Part shown: positions 1 to 8,953 of the stretch, piece by piece
Position numbering within the stretch: the stretch's first letter is position 1
Layout of the letters: each line of letters begins with the position of its first letter
Assembly: GCF_000413935.1 (NCBI RefSeq)
Contig: NZ_KE340380.1
Span: 248,001 to 312,000 of the forward strand
Reading direction: 5' to 3'
DNA from: Acinetobacter colistiniresistens
Lineage (GTDB): Bacteria > Pseudomonadota > Gammaproteobacteria > Pseudomonadales > Moraxellaceae
DNA length: 64,000 nucleotides
Program-made: the position numbers and the translations under genes
Notes under the pieces: model-generated
Database searches by the model: none
Told to the model about the DNA's origin: nothing
The model's input: only the letters and a program-made list of their open reading frames with translations

Positions 1-13
1 ATTTTATAAAAAA

Positions 14-2632
14 ATGTTGGCTAATATCTTTCAAGCGTTAGAGCGTCTCGGCCTTACTGCACAAAAACGTGCAATCCATATTCAGTTTTCCAATCAAAAT
101 TTAAATACTCAAGTGTTCCTGCAACGGATTGATGGGCAGCATCAACTGAATGCGGGCTTTAAAGCAGAATTAATTTGTCTGTCGACCAATGCGACCATAC
201 CCTTAAAACAATTTATTGGTAGCCAAGCCGCAATTGACACCGTTACGGACCAGGGGCAATTGACCCGTGTCACAGGTATCATCACTCAAGCCCTGCAAGG
301 GCAATCGGATGGTAGCCTCACGGTATATAAGCTGACTTTAGAAGATCCAACTGCACTGTGGAAACAACGCCGTAACAGCCGCGTGTTTATGAACAAGAGC
401 GTACCTGATGTCGTGCAACTTATCTTTAAAGAGTGGCAGCAAAAGAGTCCCTTATTTGCATCAAGCTTAACGCTTGATTTAAGCGGACTGAGTCAAGACT
501 ATGATATCCGTCCCTTTATTATGCAATATAACCAATCGGATGAAGCATTTTTAACATCTTTGATGCGTAGCGAAGGCATTAACTGGCTGATCGATGAGGC
601 TGAGCGAACCGTTGCAGTCAGCAGTGCAGCCATTCAGCCACAAAAGCTACGTTTGATTGATGACAATAGTCAGTATCAAGCCCTTGATCGTCGACAGATT
701 CGTTACCATCGCAGCAGTGCCACCGAACAATACGACAGCATGACCAGTCTGGTGGGACAACGCAGCTTACAACCGAGCAGTGTGCATGTACAGCGTTGGC
801 AAGCCGATGCACTGGAACAAGAAGATGGTGCAGGCAGTGTACAAAGCACGCATAAACACAGTGCTCAATACGACAATGCTAGTCTAGGGCTAGAACAGGC
901 ATGGCACTTTTCACCTGCTTGGATACAAGACCTGAATGGTGAAGATGGGGCAACCGCATCGGGCAATGCACAGATTGAAAAGCTGAATCAGAATCTGGGT
1001 CAATATTACGACCTGCAATCCAAACAATTTACTGCCGATAGCACCGTTCGAGACACCTATGTCGGTTACTGGTTTGAATTGACCGAACATCCTGAAATTG
1101 ATCAACACGATGGCGCAGACAAAGAATTCCTGATTACAGGCAAAAACTTCTATAACCAAAACAACTTGCCTAAAGACCTCAATCAGCAGATCAATCAATT
1201 ATTAGCGCAGAGTAATTGGCAGCCAACTCAATCTAATAACACAGAAGAACGCCAAGCCAATCAACTGACGCTACAACGCCGCAGTATTAAAACCGTACCC
1301 GAATTTAATCCCATACAACACCGTCCAGTCGCTTCACCGCAACGAGCCAAAGTGGTTGGGCCAAGTGGCGAAGAAATTCATGTCGATGAATGGGGGCGAA
1401 TTAAAGTTCGTTTCCTATTCACTCGTAATGACGACCATAGCCACGATGGTGGTGCAGGTGCCAATGACAATGACACCGATTCAGCTTGGGTTGATGTACT
1501 TACGCCTTGGGCTGGTGAAGGCTATGGCGCACGCTTCTTACCGCGCATAGATGAAATCGTAGTGATTGATTTCTTTAATGGCAACATTGATCGTCCCTTT
1601 GTCGTCGGTCGGATTCATGAAGGCCATCGCAGCCCGACCAAGTTTGACCATGTAGGCAAGCTGCCAGACACCAAGAAACTGGCAGGGATCAAGTCCAAAG
1701 AAGTTCAAGGTGAAGGTTTTAACCAACTGCGTTTTGATGACACCACAGGACAGATCAGTGCTCAGTTGCAAAGCAGTCATGCGGCCAGTCAACTGAATCT
1801 GGGGAAACTGAGTCATCCTAAAGATAAAGCCGAAAGTGAAGACCGAGGTGAAGGTTTTGAGCTGCGTACCGACCAATGGGGTGCTGTACGTGCAGGCGAA
1901 GGTCTTCTCGTTTCCACGCATAAACAGAATCAGGCGCAAGGCGAACACCTTGATGCCCAACCTGCCAAGCAACAGCTTGAAGGCAACCAGAGCAATGCTA
2001 AAGCCTTAAGTGAAGTGGCTAAGAATCAGCAGACCGATGAAATAGAATCGCTGGATCAGTTGAAAGCTTTTGCTGAAGAAATTGAGTCTGATATTGCCAA
2101 GTTTAATAAAGCGATGTTGTTGCTTAGTTCACCTGCAGGGATTGGCCTAAGTACCAATGAAGATATTCATCTCTCTGCGGATGGGCAGATCAATCAGTTT
2201 GCTGGTGACAGTATCAATCTAAGCACACAAAAAAATTTAGTAGCACATGTCAGTGGTAACGCCAGTCTTTTTACTGCTCAAGGTGGCATTAAACAAGTTG
2301 CGGCCAAAGGTAAGTTTGAAGTTCAGGCTCAAGGGGATGGACTAGATTTACTTGCCAAGCAAGGGATTCAGATCATTTCGACAGAAGACCGTATAGAAAT
2401 CACCAGTCCAAAAGAGATTGTGATTACTGCGGCTAGCTCTCAGATCAAGCTGAATGGCTCAGGTATTTTCCCAACCACAGGTGGCAAGTTTGAGGTGAAG
2501 GCTGGACAGCATTTGTTTATGGGCGGGCAAAATATAAATGAAACGATTTTGGAGTTACCAGAATTAAAAGACTGTGAATATAAGATGAAAGATGCAGCTT
2601 CAAGCGGTAAATCGAGCGTGAGAGTAAAATGA
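14..2632 (+). CDS. vgrG: T6SS spike protein VgrG
   Basis: An 872-aa VgrG protein. VgrG trimers form the tip of the type VI secretion needle and carry effectors out of the cell. The N-terminal part (about residues 15-420) resembles the gp27-like base. A gp5-type OB region follows at about 445-550, with the typical GPSGEEIHVDEWGRIKVRF and WAGEGYGARFLPRI stretches. A DUF2345 beta-helix region lies at about 660-830. There is no obvious extra enzymatic C-terminal domain, so cargo probably comes from the downstream genes. Its stop overlaps the next start (ATGA at 2629-2632), meaning translation is probably coupled to the adaptor gene. The start lies 13 nt from the window edge, so the upstream promoter is not visible. 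Family assignment is secure. Confidence 0.93.
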   Translation: MLANIFQALERLGLTAQKRAIHIQFSNQNLNTQVFLQRIDGQHQLNAGFKAELICLSTNATIPLKQFIGSQAAIDTVTDQGQLTRVTGIITQALQGQSDGSLTVYKLTLEDPTALWKQRRNSRVFMNKSVPDVVQLIFKEWQQKSPLFASSLTLDLSGLSQDYDIRPFIMQYNQSDEAFLTSLMRSEGINWLIDEAERTVAVSSAAIQPQKLRLIDDNSQYQALDRRQIRYHRSSATEQYDSMTSLVGQRSLQPSSVHVQRWQADALEQEDGAGSVQSTHKHSAQYDNASLGLEQAWHFSPAWIQDLNGEDGATASGNAQIEKLNQNLGQYYDLQSKQFTADSTVRDTYVGYWFELTEHPEIDQHDGADKEFLITGKNFYNQNNLPKDLNQQINQLLAQSNWQPTQSNNTEERQANQLTLQRRSIKTVPEFNPIQHRPVASPQRAKVVGPSGEEIHVDEWGRIKVRFLFTRNDDHSHDGGAGANDNDTDSAWVDVLTPWAGEGYGARFLPRIDEIVVIDFFNGNIDRPFVVGRIHEGHRSPTKFDHVGKLPDTKKLAGIKSKEVQGEGFNQLRFDDTTGQISAQLQSSHAASQLNLGKLSHPKDKAESEDRGEGFELRTDQWGAVRAGEGLLVSTHKQNQAQGEHLDAQPAKQQLEGNQSNAKALSEVAKNQQTDEIESLDQLKAFAEEIESDIAKFNKAMLLLSSPAGIGLSTNEDIHLSADGQINQFAGDSINLSTQKNLVAHVSGNASLFTAQGGIKQVAAKGKFEVQAQGDGLDLLAKQGIQIISTEDRIEITSPKEIVITAASSQIKLNGSGIFPTTGGKFEVKAGQHLFMGGQNINETILELPELKDCEYKMKDAASSGKSSVRVK

Positions 2633-2853
2633 TTAAGGGTAAGTTAAATTTTGAGGATTTTCAGAAATTTAATTACATATTATATGATCAGTATTTGTTT
2701 AGAAATTTACTGGACATTTATGAAAATGAAAAAGTGAAGTACAAAATTTTAGCAATTAATGTTTTTAAAGAAAAACAGATTGCTCCAATTGTGATACGTA
2801 TTGATTCAATGAGCCCAGCTTTATTGCAAGATTACTATGAAAATATTTATTTA

Positions 2854-3585
2854 GGCTCTAGACTAGCAGATTTACACTTAATTTTACCTAATGAGGTTCC
2901 ACAGCTCAGTTGCTAACTCATTAGGTTCCCTCATCCAACGCCATTCAGTTTCTTTAAGATGATAATCAAAGTACTCTTTTGATATGCCGTTAAACTTTGC
3001 TAGCCTTCTTTTACAAAAGCTCCAAAATGATTCTATTCCATTTATATGGCATTGTCCTCTAGCAAACTCATTTGCTCCGTGATTTACCCTAAAATGCTTT
3101 GAATAACCCACATCAACAAGACCATTATAGCCACGCCATCCATCACTATAAATCACACTCTCAAGTGAAACTTTACCAATTATAACCTCTTGTAAAGTCT
3201 TCATTTTACAGTCAGGTACGATTTCAGTATAGACGCGCCCATTACGTTCGAATATTCCAAATACTGGCTGTTTTAGAGTCCCACGACCACGCTTTAACTT
3301 TCCATGAAACCCACGTTGCCTTTTCGCTCCAAAATAGCTTTCATCTACTTCTATTGAACCAACAAACTTAGCTCTTAAATCTGTTTGATGATCATAGATA
3401 GTTTCTCTAAAAAGCATGTACCAATAATTAATCGTATTACGATTTAAATTGAGTAATAAGGCTGTTTTGGAAGCAGGAATATCAACACAAAAGCATTGAA
3501 TAATTTTTTTAATCTTGTAGTGACTTAATTTACTGTTTTCTATCATTATTCTAGACTAACATAATTATTCTGCTAGTCTAGAGCC
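2854..3585 (-). mobile_element. IS1595-family insertion sequence, 732 bp
   Basis: The 17-bp terminal inverted repeats are identical: GGCTCTAGACTAGCAGA at 2854-2870 and its reverse complement at 3569-3585. They are flanked by a 7-bp direct repeat TTATTTA (2847-2853 and 3586-3592). The family usually makes 8-bp duplications, and seven of eight bases match here if one end base is counted. A single transposase gene fills the element on the minus strand. The perfect terminal repeats and near-perfect target duplication suggest a recent insertion. Family is judged from the transposase, not from a database match. Confidence 0.9.
2884..3546 (-). CDS. IS1595-family (IS1016-like) DDE transposase
   Basis: A 220-aa transposase of the ISXO2-like/IS1595 type. 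It catalyses cut-and-paste or copy-type movement of the surrounding element. The acidic triad can be read at D68 (IEVDESYFG), D135 (YSDGW) and E172 (HINGIESFW), the motifs expected for this family. A short helix-turn-helix-like N-terminus (about residues 10-45) precedes it. The length is normal for the small IS1016 group, and the frame is intact, so the element may still be active. It is transcribed against the interrupted T6SS gene. Confidence 0.9.
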   Translation of the reverse strand: MIENSKLSHYKIKKIIQCFCVDIPASKTALLLNLNRNTINYWYMLFRETIYDHQTDLRAKFVGSIEVDESYFGAKRQRGFHGKLKRGRGTLKQPVFGIFERNGRVYTEIVPDCKMKTLQEVIIGKVSLESVIYSDGWRGYNGLVDVGYSKHFRVNHGANEFARGQCHINGIESFWSFCKRRLAKFNGISKEYFDYHLKETEWRWMREPNELATELWNLIR

Positions 3586-4040
3586 TTATTTATTAGAACA
3601 AACTGAATATATCAATAAATTTGATCAGATGGCTTTGGTGCAAAATCTGATTAAGACTGATCTAGAGCTAGATGATTTGGCAGAACAGTTAACAAAATTG
3701 ATGCTCATAAATAAAAATACATTGTTTCGATTCTACGATCCTCGAGTACTCGTGCACCTGTATATGTCGAAAGATCATCAGATTTTAAATACCGATATTG
3801 ATCGATGGCTCAAACGATATCGTTCAATTTTTGAAACATGGTCATTTGATTTAATGGGGCATTCTTTTGAAATAAATGCTTTAGATCTTAGCTCTGAACA
3901 AACTCTTCAAAAGTCTAGAATACAGCTCAAAAATTTTGATCAAATCAATTCCAGTATAAAAGAATTTTCCAGAAAAAATGCTGATTTCCAAGCCTTAATG
4001 GACTTTATGCAAAAACAATATTTAGCTTTTGAGGTGAGAA

Positions 4041-6974
4041 ATGACAGATAATACCGTTGCAGAAAAATATAGATATGATCGTTGTGAAACTTGCGAGCGT
4101 TTAGGCTCATTCTATCCAGTTCGAATCGCTGTCGCCTTAGAGACTGAAAACTCTGATCATTTTAATATTAAAGACATTTTTGCGAAGAAATTACCTGCTT
4201 TACCCAAAGGTTTAAAATATGTCTATAGAAGATTAAATGAAGGCTATTTGTACGCCTATGCAAAAGAATGGCGTGTAGGGCAATATAATGATGAGAATTT
4301 ACACGCCTATAATGTTAATGCCAATGGTTTTATCAGTGCGATGGATAAAGATAGCATGGGCGTTCAGCCTAAAGCCAAAGACTATGCTTGTTTTATAAAT
4401 CCGGTTACCAGTAAACAAAAGTCAAGCTCTAATGCGATGTTACTTGATTTGTTTCCAAACAAAGATGTTTCACCCGTTGTAGACTTATTTTATTCAAGGC
4501 ATCAACTCAGCATTGAAAGTTGTAATCAATTCGAAACTGATGAAAATTTACGTAAGAAGATATGTAGTCAGATCAACGTTAGCAAGCCAACAGATTATCA
4601 ACTCCCATATATCGATTATACATCTTGTATTGAAAATATAACACAAGATCAAATTGAGATCGTAAAAAAATTAGTTCCTTGGGAAGAGGATTTAATCAAA
4701 GATATTGCTAAATATCCGTTTCATGAAACGGATGAATTTAGTGATGAAACAGGGAAAAGTACTTTTAGTTTTCAGGCAATCAAGACCGATAAAAATAATA
4801 AACCTGTATTAGACCCTAAAACCAAAGAGCCAATGTTTGATGAGTCAGCTCCCGCTGTTCCGTATGTAACATCGAAGGAACGCGTTATTGTCTTTAATGA
4901 CCCAGTGGGAATTTTAGAAGATACGCTGTCTATTATTAACTATTTGGCAGAAAAGATTAGAACACCTGAGGAAGAACGGCTTTATCAAAGTGCAATGCAG
5001 ATTATCAAACTCAAGTGTTTAATTAAAGCTAAAATTCATGGTGAGAAATATTCAGATCTCTGGAACCTTTACGGGTTCCGCTATGGCGCTGAACATATGC
5101 TGGAAGGCATTCCTGAACAAGATAAAGTCAATATTCATGTGCCTATGTTTCCCTCTCAGGATCAAGCAGAGAAAGCAGACAAAAGTTTTGAGAAAATCCA
5201 TGACAATATGATGTTGAAAAGACAACATTATATGGAGAACTTCTTTGATTTTGAAGAAAAAGACATTATAAAAATGACCAAAGATGTCAATGATGAGTTT
5301 GAAAATGAGTGGAATAGAAAAAGCTTTCTTGGGATAGTCGGAGATAGGTTTTCCGAAAAATTAAAACAAAAGGCTATGCAGGATTGGCTGGAGCAGCAGG
5401 CGGAAAAGATACTCAACTATGGGAAAACTGAAATCGAGCCAATAGTTAAATTTTATATTGAGTGGCTTAAGTCAGATACTTTATTGAACTACATGGAGAA
5501 TGCTTTTGATCATAAAAGTCCATTTTCTGCGAGTAACTTTATAACGATTAATTCCCGAATTGTTGGTAATGCGGATACCTTGGAGCTATGTTCGAAATAT
5601 TTTGAAGAGTTGCTACAGGAGGCTAATTATAATAATCGGAAAAATTATTTACTAAGAACTTTTATCTTTGATTCTAATATATTGCAGGATACCGTAAACT
5701 CGGTGAATGATTTTTTAGGTAAAAATCAAATCACGACTTTATCGTTTGCAGGAACACAGTTTTTTGATGTGAACAGTATAGCGCAGCATGAAAATTATCA
5801 AAAGCAAGCTGACAAGATTAAAGAAAGTATTAAAGTAAAAATCGATATCTTTTCCGAGCAAATCGGCGGCACAGTCGCGCGCGTGTTCCATGGTCGTGCC
5901 AATCAAGTTCCTGATGCGGCCAAAACTGTGGCAATGAAAAGCTTTGAGGTTTTTTCTGGGAAAACGTTAACAACAAAAGCATATGCAGGAAAGTTAACCG
6001 ATATTATTCAGCAAATTATGCGCGATTCGCCTATTAACTTTGATGAGGCTAAATCTCGACAAGCCAAGAAAAATGCTAAAAATGCGTTTAGAGTTAATTT
6101 AAAAAAAGCATTACTGGAAAATTTCAATACTGACATAGATTTTCACCGTTTAGGAAAAGTGCGTACCAAAGTTTATATGGTCTTGCATCTGGATACTCAA
6201 CAGTTAGCGAAAATCAATCCCAATATGACTCAGGCTCAAATCAGTGAAGCCATGCATGGAGTGGTGCGGGGGGCTGGACAAGTCGTAGCAGACCAAAAAA
6301 TTGCTGGCAATTTGGAACAAACTAGACAATTAAACCAGTTAGAGGGGCAAAGCCAAAAAGTATTTGCCCGGCAAGGTACGGGCTTTGGCTTTGGTGTATT
6401 TGCATTTAGTTTACAGTCCTTAGCATTAATTGGTGCAGCGCAAGGCATCGCAACGGATATTAACCGACAATCAGTTACCAATCTTATAGGAGTATTTGGA
6501 GCAACTCTTGGCAATGTTGCAGATGTGATGGATCGGCAATTACAAATGAAAATCTTACAATTGGGTGAGATTAAATCATTAGTCAAACTGCAAGGAAGAT
6601 ATGCTTTAGGCGCTAAAATTGGCTTATATGGTGGTGCGATACTATTAGCAGGTGTTGAATGGATGAAAGCTTTTGATGCTTGGCAAAAAGATAAATATGT
6701 TATTACGAGTTTATATACTGCAAATGGCTTTATAGCTATTTTAACTACTCATGCCTTTTTAAGTAATAGCTCATGGGGCTTAGCTTCCATAAGTTTTAGA
6801 GCAGGTTATTGGGGGATATTTTTGATTGGTGTTTCGATTGCTATTAGTTATGGAATTGATTTTTGGAAAAGAAAGGAAATACGTAATTTCTTGGAAGCAT
6901 CTGCATGGGGTACAGAGAGTAAAAATTGGACACAAGTAGCTGAAAAAACTGAATTTGAAAAGATTTACGAGTAA
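4041..6974 (+). CDS. VasX/BTH_I2691-like T6SS effector, probably membrane-disrupting
   Basis: A 977-aa protein. Its N-terminus holds a C15-x2-C18 pair followed by the LGSFYPVRIAVAL stretch, resembling the N-terminal region of the VasX toxin family and BTH_I2691-type effectors. The long central part is helical and charged. The C-terminal ~200 residues contain four hydrophobic segments (roughly 785-820, 855-880, 890-915 and 925-945), which fits a pore-forming or membrane-inserting toxin. The gene overlaps the adaptor gene by 11 bp and is followed 6 bp later by a membrane protein that is probably its immunity partner. The target is inferred to be the inner membrane of rival cells. The exact mechanism is not proven by the sequence. 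With the adaptor interrupted, delivery may be impaired. Confidence 0.8.
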   Translation: MTDNTVAEKYRYDRCETCERLGSFYPVRIAVALETENSDHFNIKDIFAKKLPALPKGLKYVYRRLNEGYLYAYAKEWRVGQYNDENLHAYNVNANGFISAMDKDSMGVQPKAKDYACFINPVTSKQKSSSNAMLLDLFPNKDVSPVVDLFYSRHQLSIESCNQFETDENLRKKICSQINVSKPTDYQLPYIDYTSCIENITQDQIEIVKKLVPWEEDLIKDIAKYPFHETDEFSDETGKSTFSFQAIKTDKNNKPVLDPKTKEPMFDESAPAVPYVTSKERVIVFNDPVGILEDTLSIINYLAEKIRTPEEERLYQSAMQIIKLKCLIKAKIHGEKYSDLWNLYGFRYGAEHMLEGIPEQDKVNIHVPMFPSQDQAEKADKSFEKIHDNMMLKRQHYMENFFDFEEKDIIKMTKDVNDEFENEWNRKSFLGIVGDRFSEKLKQKAMQDWLEQQAEKILNYGKTEIEPIVKFYIEWLKSDTLLNYMENAFDHKSPFSASNFITINSRIVGNADTLELCSKYFEELLQEANYNNRKNYLLRTFIFDSNILQDTVNSVNDFLGKNQITTLSFAGTQFFDVNSIAQHENYQKQADKIKESIKVKIDIFSEQIGGTVARVFHGRANQVPDAAKTVAMKSFEVFSGKTLTTKAYAGKLTDIIQQIMRDSPINFDEAKSRQAKKNAKNAFRVNLKKALLENFNTDIDFHRLGKVRTKVYMVLHLDTQQLAKINPNMTQAQISEAMHGVVRGAGQVVADQKIAGNLEQTRQLNQLEGQSQKVFARQGTGFGFGVFAFSLQSLALIGAAQGIATDINRQSVTNLIGVFGATLGNVADVMDRQLQMKILQLGEIKSLVKLQGRYALGAKIGLYGGAILLAGVEWMKAFDAWQKDKYVITSLYTANGFIAILTTHAFLSNSSWGLASISFRAGYWGIFLIGVSIAISYGIDFWKRKEIRNFLEASAWGTESKNWTQVAEKTEFEKIYE

Positions 6975-6980
6975 CTATAG

Positions 6981-8069
6981 ATGTTAAGAGAAGACTACGA
7001 AACCAAGTTTACAACACTTAACCAACCCTTTGAGATTGGGATTCCCAATAAAAATGGGCGCTTGCGTCTAAGGGAAATTGATATAAAAAGTCTGAAAACG
7101 GATCAGCTTTATCCTCATCGCAAGGTTATTCGTTTTAACTCCACTTTTATGGAAGTAATGGATAGTTGGGAGTTTATCCGTGGTCGAGCGACAGCATTGG
7201 CCCTTCCGATGTGGGCGGTGTGTATTTTTGGCCTAATATTATTTTCTATAATGGCCACAGACGGGTGGCTGGATAAAGTGTATTGGTTCACTCTTTTTAT
7301 ATTTATGATTTCATTAGGTGTTCTTTATATAATTTATTCAAATTATAAAATGGCGAAGTATGACTTGTTTGGTTATACCCATTATCCGATTCGTTTTAAT
7401 CGAAAGGCACAAAAAGTTTATGCTTTTTCCCCCCAACAACAAAAAATCATTGAGCTAAACTGGCAGGATTTACGTTTTTCTGCGGTACAAGAAGGACGGT
7501 TTGATATCGAGTTAAGAGCAAGTTTAGTAAATGCGGATAATATTGTGGAAGAAGAAATCATTTTTCCTTTTATTACGAAAATATATGGAAAAGAATTGGT
7601 TGATCAGCATTTGGCATTCTTTAAAGCCTATATGCAAGGTTATGATCTAAAAAGTATTGATGCAGCTATTCCAGAGTTTTTTGATGTTTATAACAGGAAA
7701 GAAAGCTTTAAGGAAAGTTTTGAACGAGTTTATATGCAGTTTGATGGTGAAGAAATCATTCAGCAAACCCGTCCAGCGGAGCGAGATAATGGAATCGCGA
7801 CAGTTGCTTTTGCTCTATTCCCACTTATTATATTAAGACGTTTAGGTTTATATTTTTCAAAAATACCTCAATGGCCTACCCATATTGAAAAAGAATGCCA
7901 GATTGAAAGTAATGATCCTTATGACTCAACAGGAAAACAGCGTCATCTTGCACCATTGGTGTTTACTTCGACTGAAAAATTTATTTTATTTCTAGGTTGG
8001 TTCCTAGGAACAAGTATCTTTATCGCATTTCTGGCAGGATTAGCTTACTTAAGTTGGAACTATAGATAA
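6981..8069 (+). CDS. Probable immunity protein for the VasX-like effector (membrane protein)
   Basis: A 362-aa protein with a soluble N-terminus, two adjacent transmembrane helices (about residues 60-105), a cytoplasmic-looking middle part, a hydrophobic stretch near 270-285 and a last helix near 335-355. It lies 6 bp after the effector and has the position and membrane topology expected for protection against a membrane-acting T6SS toxin. It looks like the DUF6708-type proteins often found next to VasX-like effectors, but that family name is from memory. A broken copy of its first ~56 codons follows directly downstream. Function is inferred from context. Confidence 0.65.
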   Translation: MLREDYETKFTTLNQPFEIGIPNKNGRLRLREIDIKSLKTDQLYPHRKVIRFNSTFMEVMDSWEFIRGRATALALPMWAVCIFGLILFSIMATDGWLDKVYWFTLFIFMISLGVLYIIYSNYKMAKYDLFGYTHYPIRFNRKAQKVYAFSPQQQKIIELNWQDLRFSAVQEGRFDIELRASLVNADNIVEEEIIFPFITKIYGKELVDQHLAFFKAYMQGYDLKSIDAAIPEFFDVYNRKESFKESFERVYMQFDGEEIIQQTRPAERDNGIATVAFALFPLIILRRLGLYFSKIPQWPTHIEKECQIESNDPYDSTGKQRHLAPLVFTSTEKFILFLGWFLGTSIFIAFLAGLAYLSWNYR

Positions 8070-8081
8070 GAACAAGATCAA

Positions 8082-8250
8082 ATGTTATGAGAAGATTATG
8101 AAACAAAATTTACGACACTTAATCAACCCTTTGAGGTTGGAATTCCCAATAAAAATGGGCGATTGCGTTTAAGGGAAATTGATATAAAGAGCCTGAAAAT
8201 AGACCAGCTTTATCCCCATCGCAAGGTTATTCGTTTTAACTCCACTTTTG
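8082..8250 (+). pseudogene. Truncated duplicate of the immunity gene 5' end
   Basis: About 169 bp closely match the first part of the immunity gene at 6981-7149, including the LREDYETKFTTLNQPFE and NGRLRLREIDIKSL stretches. The third codon is TGA instead of AGA, so it is closed at once. Similarity stops abruptly after the ACTCCACTTTT sequence at about 8249, where unrelated sequence begins. This looks like the relic of an earlier immunity gene at an effector/immunity cassette boundary. Confidence 0.85.
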
Positions 8251-8267
8251 TGTTGGCTCAATTGACC

Positions 8268-8301
8268 AATAAAGGTCAGCTCTAAAGACCCAACCTTTAT
8301 T
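8268..8301. terminator. Weak inverted repeat at the end of the HD gene
   Basis: AATAAAGGT (8268-8276) pairs with ACCTTTATT (8293-8301), a perfect 9-bp inverted repeat with a 16-nt loop that overlaps the last codon and stop of the HD gene. It is AT-rich and lacks a T-run, so as a terminator it would be weak. Confidence 0.3.
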
Positions 8302-8869
8302 TGCTGCTATTTATTTTTTGCATTGTTTCCCTATCTAAGAATGCACGGATACTTTTAAACAAAGGATGTTTGTTCGTGTATTTCTCGCCATAAGTAAGGT
8401 TAAACTCATAATCGAAATCATTGGGATTAATGCCTTGATTATGCTGTAAAATAGTTTCTAATTTATCTAAAGCTTTTACAGCAATTGCTTCTTGCGTTTG
8501 ACCAGCCTCATATTCTTCCCACAGCGCAAGTAACGAGCTTCTTAACGGATCATCTAATGACTGGGTAAGGAATAAGAGATCATTACGTTCTTGGACATTT
8601 TTATCAGGATGATTTTGCTTTTCAATTGCTGGGACATCACCATGAATTGTCTCGCCCAAGTCATGAACAAGACACATCTTTAAGACCCTTGAAAAGTCGA
8701 GGTATTTCAATTCATCTTCAAATACGAGCGCTAATAAGGCAAGTCTCCAGGTATGCTCAGCGGTGCTTTCATTTCTGCCATTAGATGTGTGGGCTGAACG
8801 CATGATATTTTTTAGATTCTCAGCTTCTTTTAAAAAGAGTAAACGCCCTTTAATAATGTCGGTATTCAT
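8297..8869 (-). CDS. HD-domain phosphohydrolase (YfbR/HDDC2-like)
   Basis: A 190-aa HD-superfamily hydrolase. The metal-binding residues can be read as H39 (AEHTWRLALLAL), H69-D70 (CLVHDLGE, with E73) and D135 (KALDKLE). This is the arrangement of the YfbR/HDDC2 group, whose characterised members are 5'-deoxyribonucleotidases acting on dNMPs. The start has a GGAAAG ribosome binding site. It lies 84 bp downstream of the adenosine deaminase gene on the same strand, so both probably form one unit in nucleotide breakdown or salvage. The exact substrate is not visible. Confidence 0.8.
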   Translation of the reverse strand: MNTDIIKGRLLFLKEAENLKNIMRSAHTSNGRNESTAEHTWRLALLALVFEDELKYLDFSRVLKMCLVHDLGETIHGDVPAIEKQNHPDKNVQERNDLLFLTQSLDDPLRSSLLALWEEYEAGQTQEAIAVKALDKLETILQHNQGINPNDFDYEFNLTYGEKYTNKHPLFKSIRAFLDRETMQKINSSK

Positions 8870-8953
8870 TCAGCTTTCCGGTTGGTTCCAAAATTAGAGA
8901 ACTCTACGTTCACAAGGTTGTAGAGCCATTAAAAAATTGTTGTAAGGTCTGGC

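Larger units (their letters stand above)
2629..4051 (+). pseudogene. DUF4123 T6SS adaptor/chaperone gene, split by an insertion sequence
   Basis: This is the usual position of a DUF4123 (Tap/TEC-type) adaptor, which loads an effector onto VgrG. The N-terminal half is read from 2629 up to the IS left end at 2853. The C-terminal half resumes at 3593 and runs to the TAA at 4049-4051. Removing 739 bp (the 732-bp IS plus one 7-bp target copy) joins the halves in one frame and restores a 227-aa protein (…ENIYL|LEQTEY…). As it stands, the first half continues into IS sequence and stops at 2914-2916. The second half has a possible internal ATG at 3629 (140 aa) without a clear ribosome binding site. 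The end overlaps the effector start at 4041 by 11 bp. The DUF4123 call rests on context, size and general resemblance. Disruption itself is read directly from the sequence. Confidence 0.8.

Noticed and set aside
618..1972. Several antisense ORFs of 60-144 codons inside vgrG
   Set aside because: They are shadows of the coding frame without their own start signals or protein features.
8870..8953. CTCTAC/GTAGAG inverted repeat between add and the HD gene
   Set aside because: Only six base pairs with a long loop; could easily occur by chance.
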